Below, piece after piece: positions 7,861-15,071 of a stretch of 30,049 nt of DNA. This stretch comes from Nocardioides sp. (GTDB taxonomy: Bacteria > Actinomycetota > Actinomycetes > Propionibacteriales > Nocardioidaceae), in the NCBI GenBank assembly GCA_031177735.1, contig JAPSKJ010000004.1, positions 1-30,049 of the forward strand, read 5' to 3'. Both the position numbers and the translations under genes were made by a program. The number at the start of each line of letters is the position of its first letter. Position 1 is the stretch's first letter. Under the pieces are notes generated by a model. It was not told the DNA's origin, ran no database searches, and worked only from the letters and a program-made list of their open reading frames with translations.

Positions 7861-8982
7861 TCACTCGGCCAGGTAGGACTCGACGGTCACGGAACCGTCG
7901 ATGATGGCCGCCTTGACCTCGTCGAGCTCGGAGACGAGCGTGTCGGAGACCTTGTCCTCGAAGTTGTGGAACGGCGCGATGCCGACGCCACCGTTCTCGA
8001 GGGTGCCGACGTAGGCCTCCGGGTCGAACTCGCCCTGGCCGGCCGCGAGAACGGCCTCGTAGGTCGACTGCTTCATGTTCTTCAGGATCGAGGTGAACAC
8101 GACGTCCTGGGTGTTCGGGTCGGTCTCGTAGAAGTCGGCGTCGACGCCCACGAGCGCCACCTCGGAGCCGGCGTCGGCGATCGCGGTCAGCGCGCCCTGG
8201 TAGATCGGGCCACCGACCGGGAGGATCACGTCAGCGCCCTGGTCGAGGATCTGCTTGGCCGTGTTGGTCGCGGTCTCGTTGGCCTCGAAGCCACCGGTGA
8301 ACACGCCGTTCTCGCCGCCCTCGTAGCCGACGACCTTGACGTCCTTGCCCTTCTGCTCGGCGTAGTACTCCGCGCCCTGCTTGAAGCCGTCCATGAAGAT
8401 CGTGACCGTCGGGAACGGCTGGCCGCCGTAGGTGCCGACGGTGCCGGTCTTGGTGTAGTCGGCGGCGGCGTAGCCGGCGAGGAACGCGGCCTCGGCGGTG
8501 TTGTAGAGCAGCGGCTTGATGTTCTCCGCGTCCTTGGTGCCGTCGAAGTCGTTGTCGGCCGCGTCGTCGATGAGCACGTACTCGACGTCCGGGTTGGCGG
8601 TGGCCGACTCGACCGTCGCGGCCGAGAGGGCGAAGCCGACGGTCACGATGACGTCGCAGCCCTCGGCGACCAGGCTCTCCAGGTTGGGGCCGTAGTCGTT
8701 CTCGCTGTGCGACTCGACCTCGATCATCTCGACGCCGAGCTCGTCGGCCGCCTGCTTGACGCCCTCGTAGCTGAGCTGGTTGAACGACTTGTCGTCGAAG
8801 CCACCCGCGTCGGACACGATGCAGGGCAGGAAGTCGCCACCCTCGCCGCCGGTCGCCTCCTCCGAGGTCGACTCGCCGGCCGTGGGCTCCTCGTCCGGAG
8901 CGTCGCCGCAGGCCGCAAGGGCTGCGGAGGCCACGATTGCCGCGAAGCCGCTGGCCGCGGCCCTCTTGATGTTCTTCTTCAC
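7861..8982 (-). CDS. bmpA: BMP-family nucleoside-binding lipoprotein
   Basis: The 373-residue protein is the substrate-binding component of the importer. A short basic N-terminus (KKNIKR) and an Ala-rich core lead to the lipobox L-A-A-C with the lipidated cysteine at residue 25, followed by an acidic, Ser/Thr-rich linker. The body has BMP/Med family features: an early CIVSDAGGFDDKSFNQLSYEG segment typical of PF02608, VEGCDVIVTVGFAL, and a late DADFYETDP region. The start is GTG at 8982 with GGAGG at 8988-8992, five bases away; a longer reading would place unrelated residues before the signal peptide. Charge-rich surface residues suit an extracytoplasmic protein. BMP proteins bind purine or pyrimidine nucleosides; the flanking cdd, deoA, add and deoC genes support that. 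Confidence 0.93.
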   Translation of the reverse strand: MKKNIKRAAASGFAAIVASAALAACGDAPDEEPTAGESTSEEATGGEGGDFLPCIVSDAGGFDDKSFNQLSYEGVKQAADELGVEMIEVESHSENDYGPNLESLVAEGCDVIVTVGFALSAATVESATANPDVEYVLIDDAADNDFDGTKDAENIKPLLYNTAEAAFLAGYAAADYTKTGTVGTYGGQPFPTVTIFMDGFKQGAEYYAEQKGKDVKVVGYEGGENGVFTGGFEANETATNTAKQILDQGADVILPVGGPIYQGALTAIADAGSEVALVGVDADFYETDPNTQDVVFTSILKNMKQSTYEAVLAAGQGEFDPEAYVGTLENGGVGIAPFHNFEDKVSDTLVSELDEVKAAIIDGSVTVESYLAE

Positions 8983-9022
8983 TGACGCCTCCAGATCGGG
9001 TGCCTCGCGTGCACGAGACGGG

Positions 9023-9028
9023 AACCTA
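9023..9028 (-). promoter_or_regulatory. Candidate -10 box for bmpA
   Basis: On the minus strand TAGGTT fits TANNNT and would place the transcript start near 9016, giving a leader of about 34 nt that contains the GGAGG at 8988-8992. No good -35 hexamer is seen at the expected distance. Confidence 0.45.
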
Positions 9029-9059
9029 CGGTGCGCATGATGTCCCGCGCGCACCCCGC

Positions 9060-9075
9060 CGCAAAGCCGTTTGCG
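9060..9075. promoter_or_regulatory. Candidate operator, palindrome in the bmpA-cdd divergent region
   Basis: CGCAAA and TTTGCG form a perfect 6-bp dyad around a 4-bp centre. It is the clearest short palindrome in the 204-bp gap between the divergent bmpA operon and cdd-deoA, about 50 bp upstream of the predicted bmpA transcript start. The following GAACGGTTACC adds an A/T-richer patch in otherwise very GC-rich DNA. A LacI- or GntR-type regulator of nucleoside catabolism could bind here; no regulator gene is present in the window. The rest of the gap shows no clear cdd promoter. Confidence 0.4.
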
Positions 9076-9186
9076 TGAACGGTTACCAAGTTGCGACCGA
9101 CGCGAAGCCTAAGGGCAGGTGGCGCCGGATCGTGCTGCTGCCCCGGGCTTGCCCCGAACTGGGGGTGCTGCGAGGGTGGCGGCACC

Positions 9187-9609
9187 ATGGACACCGGTAT
9201 GAACATCGATTGGGAGGACCTCCGCCGCGCCGCGGTCGAGGCCGCGGGGCGCGCCTACGCGCCGTACTCCGGCTATCCGGTGGGCGTCGCCGCGCTCGCC
9301 GACGACGGCCGGCTGCTGCAGGGCTGCAACGTGGAGAACGCTGCCTACGGCGTCACGCTGTGCGCCGAGTGCGGGCTGGTCTCCCAGCTGCACATCACCG
9401 GCGGTGGGCGGCTGACCCACGCGGTCTGCGTCAACGGCAACGGCGAGGTCATCATGCCGTGCGGGCGCTGCCGCCAGCTGCTCTTCGAGCACGGCGGCCC
9501 GCAGATGCTGCTGTGGACGGTCTCCGGGGTGAAGCCGATGAGCGAGGTGCTCCCCGACGCGTTCGGCCCCGACGACCTGGCCCGGGTGTCCCCGGAGGTG
9601 GCCTCGTGA
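9187..9609 (+). CDS. cdd: Cytidine deaminase
   Basis: The 140-residue enzyme hydrolyses cytidine and deoxycytidine to uridine and deoxyuridine plus ammonia. Zinc-site residues are visible: C59-A60-E61, with E61 the proton shuttle, and P91-C92-G93-R94-C95, giving a three-cysteine zinc site typical of the small tetrameric cytidine deaminases. The substrate-binding NVENAAYG stretch (residues 48-55) is intact. I place the start at ATG 9187 behind GAGGG (9172-9176); the in-frame ATG at 9199 would give 136 residues and is also possible. The stop overlaps the deoA start by four bases, so the uridine made here is passed to a co-translated phosphorylase. Confidence 0.96.
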   Translation: MDTGMNIDWEDLRRAAVEAAGRAYAPYSGYPVGVAALADDGRLLQGCNVENAAYGVTLCAECGLVSQLHITGGGRLTHAVCVNGNGEVIMPCGRCRQLLFEHGGPQMLLWTVSGVKPMSEVLPDAFGPDDLARVSPEVAS

Positions 9610-10892
9610 GCGCCCACGACGCCGTCGAGGTCATCCTCACCAAGCGGGACCGCGGCGAGCTGAGCGACAGCCAGATCGACTGGGTCGTCGACGCCTACAC
9701 CCGCGGCGAGGTCGCCGACGAGCAGATGTCTGCCCTGGCCATGGCCATCCTGCTCAACGGGATGACTCGGCGCGAGATCGCCCGCTGGACAGGCGCGATG
9801 ATCGCCTCGGGGGAGCGGATGGACTTCTCCTCCCTCTCCCGCCCGACCGCCGACAAGCACTCCACCGGCGGCGTGGGCGACAAGATCACCCTCCCGCTCG
9901 CGCCGCTCGTCGCGGCCTGCGGGGTCGCGGTGCCGCAGCTCTCCGGCCGCGGCCTGGGCCACACCGGTGGCACGCTCGACAAGCTGGAGGCGATCCCGGG
10001 GTGGCGGGCGGGCCTGTCCAACGACGAGATGCTCGCCCAGCTCGAGTCGGTCGGCGCGGTGATCTGCGCGGCCGGAGCGGGTCTCGCGCCGGCGGACAAG
10101 AAGCTCTACGCGCTGCGCGACGTCACCGGCACCGTCGAGGCCATCCCGCTGATCGCCTCCTCCATCATGTCGAAGAAGATCGCCGAGGGCACCGGTGCGC
10201 TGGTCCTGGACGTGAAGGTGGGCACGGGCGCCTTCATGAAGTCGCTCGACGATGCCCGCGAGCTGGCCCGCACCATGGTCGACCTCGGCACCGACGCGGG
10301 CGTGCACACGGTCGCCCTGCTGACCGACATGAGTACGCCGCTGGGCAACACCGCCGGCAACGCCGTCGAGGTCGCGGAGTCGGTCGAGGTGCTCGCCGGC
10401 GGCGGGCCCGCCGACGTGGTGGAGCTGACCGTGGCACTCGCCCGCGAGATGCTCGCCGGGGCCGGCGTCACCGGGGTCGATCCCGCGGACAAGCTGGCCG
10501 ACGGCTCGGCGATGGACACCTGGCGCGCCATGATCCGCGCCCAGGGCGGCGACCCCGACGCCCCGCTGCCGACCGCGCGCGAGTCCCACGTCGTGACCGC
10601 CCCGGCCGACGGCGTACTCACCCGGCTGGACGCGATGGCGGTCGGGCTGGCCGCGTGGCGCCTCGGTGCCGGGCGGGCGCGCAAGGAGGACCCCGTGCAG
10701 GCCGGCGCCGGCGTCGTGTGGCACGCGCGGCCGGGCGACACGGTGCGCGCCGGCGAGCCGCTGTTCACGCTGCTCACCGACACCCCCGAGCGGTTCGACC
10801 GGGCGCTGGCGTCGCTGGAGGGCGGCTACGACATCGAGCCCTCCGGCACCGCGTTCACGGCGCAGCCGCTGGTCATCGACCGGATCGGCTGA
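9606..10892 (+). CDS. deoA: Thymidine / pyrimidine-nucleoside phosphorylase
   Basis: The 428-residue enzyme splits thymidine, deoxyuridine (and, in PyNP members, uridine) with phosphate into base and (deoxy)ribose-1-phosphate. It has the three family parts: an N-terminal helical domain, the phosphate-binding alpha/beta domain with DKHSTGGVGDK (83-93) and the signature SGRGLGHTGGTLDKLE (113-128), and a C-terminal PYNP domain with the late WRLGAGRARKEDPVQAGAGV stretch. Length matches the family. The GTG start overlaps the cdd stop (GTGA), showing translational coupling. The gene ends 16 bp before the convergent MaoC-like gene with no terminator in the gap. Choice between strict thymidine phosphorylase and the broader pyrimidine enzyme is not settled by sequence reading. 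Confidence 0.96.
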   Translation: MSAHDAVEVILTKRDRGELSDSQIDWVVDAYTRGEVADEQMSALAMAILLNGMTRREIARWTGAMIASGERMDFSSLSRPTADKHSTGGVGDKITLPLAPLVAACGVAVPQLSGRGLGHTGGTLDKLEAIPGWRAGLSNDEMLAQLESVGAVICAAGAGLAPADKKLYALRDVTGTVEAIPLIASSIMSKKIAEGTGALVLDVKVGTGAFMKSLDDARELARTMVDLGTDAGVHTVALLTDMSTPLGNTAGNAVEVAESVEVLAGGGPADVVELTVALAREMLAGAGVTGVDPADKLADGSAMDTWRAMIRAQGGDPDAPLPTARESHVVTAPADGVLTRLDAMAVGLAAWRLGAGRARKEDPVQAGAGVVWHARPGDTVRAGEPLFTLLTDTPERFDRALASLEGGYDIEPSGTAFTAQPLVIDRIG

Positions 10893-10908
10893 CGAGGCCG
10901 AGCGGCGC

Positions 10909-11361
10909 TCAGCCCAGCAGCAGCACGACCGTCTCGGCGACGCAGGCCGGCTTGGCCTCGCCCTCGATCTCGACGGTGTACCTGACGATCAGCTGCTTGC
11001 CCGTCGGCAGGTCGGTGACGTCGCCGAAGGACGCGTGGCAGCGCACCCGCTTGCCGACCAGGAGCGGTGCGGGGAAGCGGACCTTGTTGACGCCGTAGTT
11101 GAGCTTCGCCCCCGGGGTGTCGAGGGAGAAGACCTGGCTGCCGAGCCACGGCACCAGCGAGAGCGTCAGGTAGCCGTGGGCGATCGTGCCGCCGAACGGG
11201 CCCGACCTCGAGCGCTCCACGTCGACGTGGATCCACTGGAAGTCGCCCGTCGCCTCGGCGAACTTGTCGACCCGCTCCTGGTCGATGACGACCCAGTCGG
11301 ACGAGCCGAGGTCCTGGCCGGCCGCGGCGGCGACCTCGTCGACGGTGGTGAACACGCGCAT
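10909..11361 (-). CDS. MaoC-like (R)-enoyl-CoA hydratase / dehydratase
   Basis: The 150-residue protein is a single hot-dog domain of the MaoC family. The hydratase motif is clear: FAEATGDFQWIHVD with the catalytic Asp and His, followed by RSGPFGGTIAHGYLTLSL. A later LNYGVNKVRFPAPLLVGKRVR segment is also standard for the group that includes Mycobacterium Rv0130. Such enzymes hydrate trans-2-enoyl-CoA thioesters and act in the cytosol. ATG at 11361 is preceded by GAGGA at 11369-11373. The gene is alone on its strand between deoA and add, with no obvious functional link to nucleoside catabolism. The exact acyl chain preference cannot be deduced. Confidence 0.88.
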   Translation of the reverse strand: MRVFTTVDEVAAAAGQDLGSSDWVVIDQERVDKFAEATGDFQWIHVDVERSRSGPFGGTIAHGYLTLSLVPWLGSQVFSLDTPGAKLNYGVNKVRFPAPLLVGKRVRCHASFGDVTDLPTGKQLIVRYTVEIEGEAKPACVAETVVLLLG

Positions 11362-11438
11362 GGGGGCGTCCTCGCTCTGCTCATGTGGCGCGTCGGCGGT
11401 GTGCCCCGGTGGCCGCACGCCGTCGTGGCGCCGTGGTG

Positions 11439-11444
11439 TTGGAT
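11439..11444 (+). promoter_or_regulatory. Possible leaderless -10 box for add
   Basis: TTGGAT lies 6 nt (GACGCC) before the ATG at 11451. It lacks the A of TANNNT, but the spacing equals that of the stronger leaderless promoters in this window and there is no ribosome binding site before add. Confidence 0.4.
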
Positions 11445-11450
11445 GACGCC

Positions 11451-12539
11451 ATGGAACCTACCGCGACCCTGACCCGTGAGCAGGTGCAAGCGGCGCCGAA
11501 GGTGGTGCTCCACGACCACCTCGACGGCGGCCTGCGCCCGCAGACCATTCTCGAGCTCGCGGTCGAGGTCGGGCACCCGCTGCCGGCCTCGGAGCCGGAG
11601 GCGCTGGAGGAGTGGTTCGTCTCGAGTGCGACCTCGGGGTCACTCGAGCGCTACCTGGAGACCTTCCGGCACACCGTCGCGGTGATGCAGCGAGCCGAGG
11701 CGATCACCCGGGTGGCGCGCGAGTGCGTGCTCGACCACGCCGCCGACGGCGTCGTCTACGCCGAGATCCGCTACGCCCCCGAGCTGCACGTCGAGCAGGG
11801 GCTCGCCCTCGACGAGGTGGTCGCCGCGGTCCAGCGCGGCTTCGAGGAGGGCATGGCGGAGGCCGCGGCGGACGGCCGGCCGATCGTGGTGCGCCAGCTC
11901 CTGACCGGCATGCGACAGGCGGCCCGCGCCACCGAGATCGCCGAGCTGGCCATCGCCTGGCGCGACCGGGGTGTCGCCGGCTTCGACATCGCCGGGCCCG
12001 AGAAGGGCTTCCCACCCACCCGCTTCCTGGACTCCTTCGAGCGTCTGGCCGCGGAGAACATGCGCTTCACCATCCACGCCGGGGAGGGCTTCGGGCTCCC
12101 GTCCATCTGGGAGGCGGTCCACCCGTGCGGCGCGGACCGGCTCGGGCACGGCGTGCGGATCGTCGAGGACATCACCGTCTCCGACACCGGCGAGGTGACG
12201 CTCGGCCGGCTGGCGGCCTACGTCCGCGATCGCCGGATCCCGCTCGAGGTCTGCCCCCGCTCCAACGTCCAGACCGGCGCCGCCGCCTCCTCGATCGCCG
12301 AGCACCCGATCGGGCTGCTCAGCGAGCTCGGCTTCCGGGTGACGGTCAACACCGACAACCGGCTGATGTCACGCACCTCGATGACCGAGGAGCTCTGGGG
12401 CCTGGTCGAGGCCTTCGGCTACGGCTGGACCCAGCTCGAGCGCTTCACGGTCAACGCGATGAAGTCCGCCTTCCTGCCCTACGACGAGCGGGTGGACCTG
12501 ATCCACACGATCAAGGAGCAGTACGCCGCCCTGCGTTGA
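11451..12539 (+). CDS. add: Adenosine deaminase
   Basis: The 362-residue TIM-barrel hydrolase converts adenosine and deoxyadenosine to (deoxy)inosine and ammonia. The metal and catalytic residues are readable: H21 and H23 in HDHLDGGLR, H209 and E212 in the HAGEGFG motif, H233 in LGHGVRI, and D302 in VNTDNRLMS. The usual adenosine deaminase text at the last motif is NTDDP; the NTDN form is one I associate with actinobacterial members. ATG at 11451 has no ribosome binding site but a TTGGAT box 6 nt upstream. It feeds inosine to the purine nucleoside phosphorylase encoded at 19410-20210. The stop is 18 bp from that of the convergent C39-like gene. Confidence 0.95.
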   Translation: MEPTATLTREQVQAAPKVVLHDHLDGGLRPQTILELAVEVGHPLPASEPEALEEWFVSSATSGSLERYLETFRHTVAVMQRAEAITRVARECVLDHAADGVVYAEIRYAPELHVEQGLALDEVVAAVQRGFEEGMAEAAADGRPIVVRQLLTGMRQAARATEIAELAIAWRDRGVAGFDIAGPEKGFPPTRFLDSFERLAAENMRFTIHAGEGFGLPSIWEAVHPCGADRLGHGVRIVEDITVSDTGEVTLGRLAAYVRDRRIPLEVCPRSNVQTGAAASSIAEHPIGLLSELGFRVTVNTDNRLMSRTSMTEELWGLVEAFGYGWTQLERFTVNAMKSAFLPYDERVDLIHTIKEQYAALR

Positions 12540-12557
12540 ACCTCCAGGGCGTGAGCC

Positions 12558-13109
12558 TCAGGCGTGCCCGGCCGGTGACGGGTGGACCAGGAACCAGGGG
12601 TGCGGCCATCCGCCGAGCCGGAGTCGGGCCTGCTCGAAGTCGCGACGGGTGACGGTGTGCAGGCGGCCGTCGGCGGGGTCGTAGACGTCGAGGCCGTCCA
12701 CGCCGGCGGCGAGGACGAGCACCACGTGGCGGGGGAGGGTCGCACTTCCGACGTACAACGCGACCGGGTGCTCGCCGACGGCCGCGGCGGCGGAGTCGTA
12801 CGCCGACCCGCGGGACCAGCGGACCAGCGCGGTGCGGTAGGGCACCGCCGCGCTCACGGCCAACGCTCGCGCGACCGCCCACGGGGGTGTCCCGAGCGCC
12901 CGCGGCCACGGCAGCTGCGGGCGGCCCGCGACGTCGGTGGCCGAGGTCAGCACCCGGTGCGCCGAGAGCACCTCGGCGGAGAAGCCGCCGACCAGCCGGC
13001 TGCGCAGCGGGTGTGAGCGCCGCATCCGGGCGACCACGACGCACGCGGCGCCGCACGAGCGTTGGTCCGGTTGGCGCAGGGCCGGCCCGAACGGCAGGTC
13101 CGCCCTCAT
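12558..13109 (-). CDS. C39-like papain-fold cysteine protease, small cytosolic
   Basis: The 183-residue protein has the layout of a peptidase C39-like domain. Visible are DQRSCGAAC with the oxyanion Gln at 16 and the presumed nucleophile C19, a histidine in LPRHVVLVL at 128, and an aspartate in VYDPADG at 144, giving a complete Cys-His-Asp triad with standard spacing. There is no signal peptide, membrane segment or ABC domain, so this is not a bacteriocin transporter. The ATG overlaps the uridine kinase stop by four bases (ATGA at 13106-13109), so it is translated with udk and deoC. Its substrate is unknown; it could be a peptidase, a transglutaminase-like enzyme or an amide hydrolase. The assignment is by motif only. 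Confidence 0.65.
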   Translation of the reverse strand: MRADLPFGPALRQPDQRSCGAACVVVARMRRSHPLRSRLVGGFSAEVLSAHRVLTSATDVAGRPQLPWPRALGTPPWAVARALAVSAAVPYRTALVRWSRGSAYDSAAAAVGEHPVALYVGSATLPRHVVLVLAAGVDGLDVYDPADGRLHTVTRRDFEQARLRLGGWPHPWFLVHPSPAGHA

Positions 13110-13738
13110 CCGCGCGGAGCCCGGGTCGGGGTGCCGAGCAGGGCGGCGACGGCGGCGTACCCCTCGTGCGGGGTGACCTGCACGCAGCCCTTCGCGACCG
13201 CGTCGGCGACCACCCGACGCTGCCCTCGCATGAGGTCGAGACCACGGCGCAACAACACCAGCGGCGGCTTGCGCCGCTCCTTGAGGTCACGGGTCAGGCG
13301 CCGCCAGAAGGTGACGATCGGGCGCTGGGTGACGCAGTACGCCGCGGCGAGCATGCCGGCGTCGCGACACCCGGCCACGATGTCCTGGGCGAAGATGCCC
13401 TCGGCCAGGAAGTAGCCGGCCCCGCCGAGGTCGAGCTCCTGCCAGCCGGTGCGCCCGTCGTGGGCGATGTCGTAGACCGGCACCTGGGCCCGACCCTCAC
13501 GGCACAGCGCCGTCAGGGCCGCCATGGCGTCCTCAGGAAGCCAGGAGTCGGGGTGGTCCCAGTCGACGATCCCGGCGTTGGCCCCCACCGTGATCACGGG
13601 GAGCGTCGGGTCGCCGCCGGACTTGTAGAAGTCGTCGAGCCGCAGGATCGACAGGCCCCACCGCTCGGCGATCCGGCGGGCGAGGCGCGACTTGCCGGCC
13701 CCGGAGGGTCCGGCGAGGACGATGACCTGGGCGCGCAT
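13106..13738 (-). CDS. udk: Uridine kinase-like P-loop kinase
   Basis: The 210-residue protein opens with VIVLAGPSGAGKSRLARRI (Walker A GPSGAGKS at 9-16) and continues with LRLDDFYKSGGD, the substrate-binding DDFY motif of uridine kinases, then DWDHPDSW, VPVYDIAHDGRTG and the AEGIFAQDI segment. These follow the order of uridine/cytidine kinase, which uses ATP or GTP to make UMP and CMP. It is more divergent than Escherichia coli Udk, so another small-molecule kinase of the phosphoribulokinase/uridine kinase family remains possible. It lies 17 bp behind deoC and overlaps the next gene, in an apparent deoC-udk-C39 operon. That context supports a nucleoside salvage role. Confidence 0.82.
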   Translation of the reverse strand: MRAQVIVLAGPSGAGKSRLARRIAERWGLSILRLDDFYKSGGDPTLPVITVGANAGIVDWDHPDSWLPEDAMAALTALCREGRAQVPVYDIAHDGRTGWQELDLGGAGYFLAEGIFAQDIVAGCRDAGMLAAAYCVTQRPIVTFWRRLTRDLKERRKPPLVLLRRGLDLMRGQRRVVADAVAKGCVQVTPHEGYAAVAALLGTPTRAPRG

Positions 13739-13755
13739 CCGTCCGGGAGCCGACG

Positions 13756-14454
13756 TCAGTAGGAGCCGGCGGGAGCTCCGCCGGTGAGCAGCGCCCGCGA
13801 GCCGGACACGCCGAGCCGGGTGGCGCCGGCAGCGACCATGGCCCGGGCCTGCTCGAGGGTGCGCACACCGCCGGAGGCCTTCACCTCCAGGGCATCGCCC
13901 ACGGTCTGCTTCATCAACCGCACGGCGTGCTCGGAGGCACCACCGGAGGGGTGGAAGCCGGTGGACGTCTTCACGAAGTCGGCGCCCGCCTCCGCCGCCG
14001 CCCGGCACGCGCCGACGATCTCCTCATCAGCCAGGGCGGCCGACTCGATGATCACCTTCAGCACGGTCGGGCGCGGGGCGGCGGCCCGCACCGTGGCGAT
14101 GTCCTCGCGGACGTCGTCGAAGCGACCCTCCTTGGCAGCGCCCACGTCGATGACCATGTCGATCTCGTCGGCGCCGCTCCGCACCGCCTCCGCCGCCTCG
14201 GCCGCCTTCACCGCCGAGGTGTGCTTGCCACTGGGGAACCCGCACACCACCGCGACCAACAGGTCGCTGCCCGGCGGCACCGTCACCGGCAGCATCGACG
14301 GTGAGACGCACACCGAGTAGGTGCCGAGCTCGACGGCCTCCGCGACCAGCGCCTCCACGTCGGCGCGGGTGGCCTCGGGCTTCAGCAGCGTGTGGTCGAT
14401 CATCCGGGCGATCTCGGCTGCGGTCGGGGTGGCCGTCGACTCGGGGTTGGTCAC
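13756..14454 (-). CDS. deoC: Deoxyribose-phosphate aldolase
   Basis: The 232-residue class I aldolase cleaves 2-deoxyribose-5-phosphate to acetaldehyde and glyceraldehyde-3-phosphate. Key residues are visible: the Schiff-base lysine K162 in VKTSTGF, the proton-relay lysine K192 in VKASGG, and D99 in DEIDMVID; the N-terminal IDHTLLKP motif is intact. The GTG at 14454 is chosen because it lies 6 nt behind a TATGCT -10 box on the minus strand, fitting a leaderless message. The ATG at residue 18 would cut into the first conserved helix. This is the terminal step for deoxynucleosides handled by DeoA and the purine phosphorylase. It heads the deoC-udk-C39 operon and is divergent to the PH-domain gene only 22 bp away. 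Confidence 0.96.
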   Translation of the reverse strand: MTNPESTATPTAAEIARMIDHTLLKPEATRADVEALVAEAVELGTYSVCVSPSMLPVTVPPGSDLLVAVVCGFPSGKHTSAVKAAEAAEAVRSGADEIDMVIDVGAAKEGRFDDVREDIATVRAAAPRPTVLKVIIESAALADEEIVGACRAAAEAGADFVKTSTGFHPSGGASEHAVRLMKQTVGDALEVKASGGVRTLEQARAMVAAGATRLGVSGSRALLTGGAPAGSY

Positions 14455-14460
14455 CGCGCC

Positions 14461-14466
14461 AGCATA
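14461..14466 (-). promoter_or_regulatory. -10 box of the leaderless deoC promoter
   Basis: Minus-strand TATGCT is followed by 6 nt (GGCGCG) and the GTG start of deoC. It shares bases 14465-14466 with the -10 box of the divergent gene, so both -10 elements cannot be melted independently. A -35, if present, would lie inside the PH-domain coding region. Confidence 0.65.
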
Positions 14467-14470
14467 GGCT
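14465..14470 (+). promoter_or_regulatory. -10 box of the leaderless PH-domain gene promoter
   Basis: TAGGCT is followed by 6 nt (GGGCGG) and the GTG start at 14477. The ten bases AGCATAGGCT are nearly self-complementary, so one symmetric site can present a -10 element on either strand. The entire intergenic space is 22 bp. Confidence 0.65.
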
Positions 14471-14476
14471 GGGCGG

Positions 14477-15064
14477 GTGACGTCGCAGGAGCCGGTGGAG
14501 TGGTTCGACCCCACCAGCGGAAGGATCATGGGTTGGTTCGCGATCGTCGTCGGCGGCGCGATCACGGCGCTGTCGGTGGTCGGCGGATTCGCCCCGGTGC
14601 CCCTGGCGGTCGGCGTGCTGCTGGTCCTGCTGGCCTGGGTGGCGCTGCTGCGGCCGCGGGTGGGCATCACCGGCTCCGAGCTGGTCATGCGCGGGCTGGT
14701 CTCGACCCTCACCCTGCCGCTGGCCGCGGTCGAGTCGGTCACGGTCCGGCAGGTGCTCGCCGTCTGGGTCGCGGGCAAGCGCTACGTGAGCGCAGCCGTC
14801 GGGCACAGCTACCGCGACATCGTCCGCGCTCGGCGACTGCCGTCCCGCGGGGAGGCCGCCCCGGTCAAGACGGTGGCGTACGCCGACCACATCGCCGACA
14901 TCGTGACCGACCGCGCCCGCGCCGCCCGTGAGGAGGCAGGCGTGCGCGCCCGGTCCTCGGAGCAGGCGGATCTCGCCCGCGGCGTACACCGGAGCTGGGC
15001 GTGGCCGGAGATCGCCGCCCTGGTGCTCGTCGGCGCCGGCCTGGTGGCCGCGCTGGCGCTCTAG
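14477..15064 (+). CDS. PH-domain-like membrane protein, unknown function
   Basis: The 195-residue protein has two hydrophobic helices near the N-terminus (about residues 17-37 and 40-58), a soluble bacterial PH-like segment of about 110 residues beginning RPRVGITGSELVMRGLVSTLTLPLAAVESVTVRQ, and a last hydrophobic helix at about 174-194. The GITGSELVMRG...LPLAAVESV pattern is the strand layout of small bacterial PH-domain proteins. It is probably an inner-membrane protein with a cytosolic PH domain; its partner is unknown. The GTG start fits the leaderless promoter. Its end lies 7 bp from the convergent mutase gene, leaving no room for a separate terminator. A functional tie to deoC is not implied by divergence alone. 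Confidence 0.7.
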   Translation: MTSQEPVEWFDPTSGRIMGWFAIVVGGAITALSVVGGFAPVPLAVGVLLVLLAWVALLRPRVGITGSELVMRGLVSTLTLPLAAVESVTVRQVLAVWVAGKRYVSAAVGHSYRDIVRARRLPSRGEAAPVKTVAYADHIADIVTDRARAAREEAGVRARSSEQADLARGVHRSWAWPEIAALVLVGAGLVAALAL

Positions 15065-15071
15065 CGGCCTC

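Noticed and set aside
9000..9186. Upstream extension fusing cytidine deaminase-region sequence to deoA, or a small gene before cdd
   Set aside because: The frame running into deoA from 9000 crosses cdd out of frame. No start with a ribosome binding site and no protein-like composition is seen; the region is better read as control DNA.
12558..13109. Bacteriocin or RiPP export system suggested by the C39-like protease
   Set aside because: No ABC transporter domain, precursor peptide with a GG leader or modification enzyme is nearby; the neighbours are nucleoside genes.
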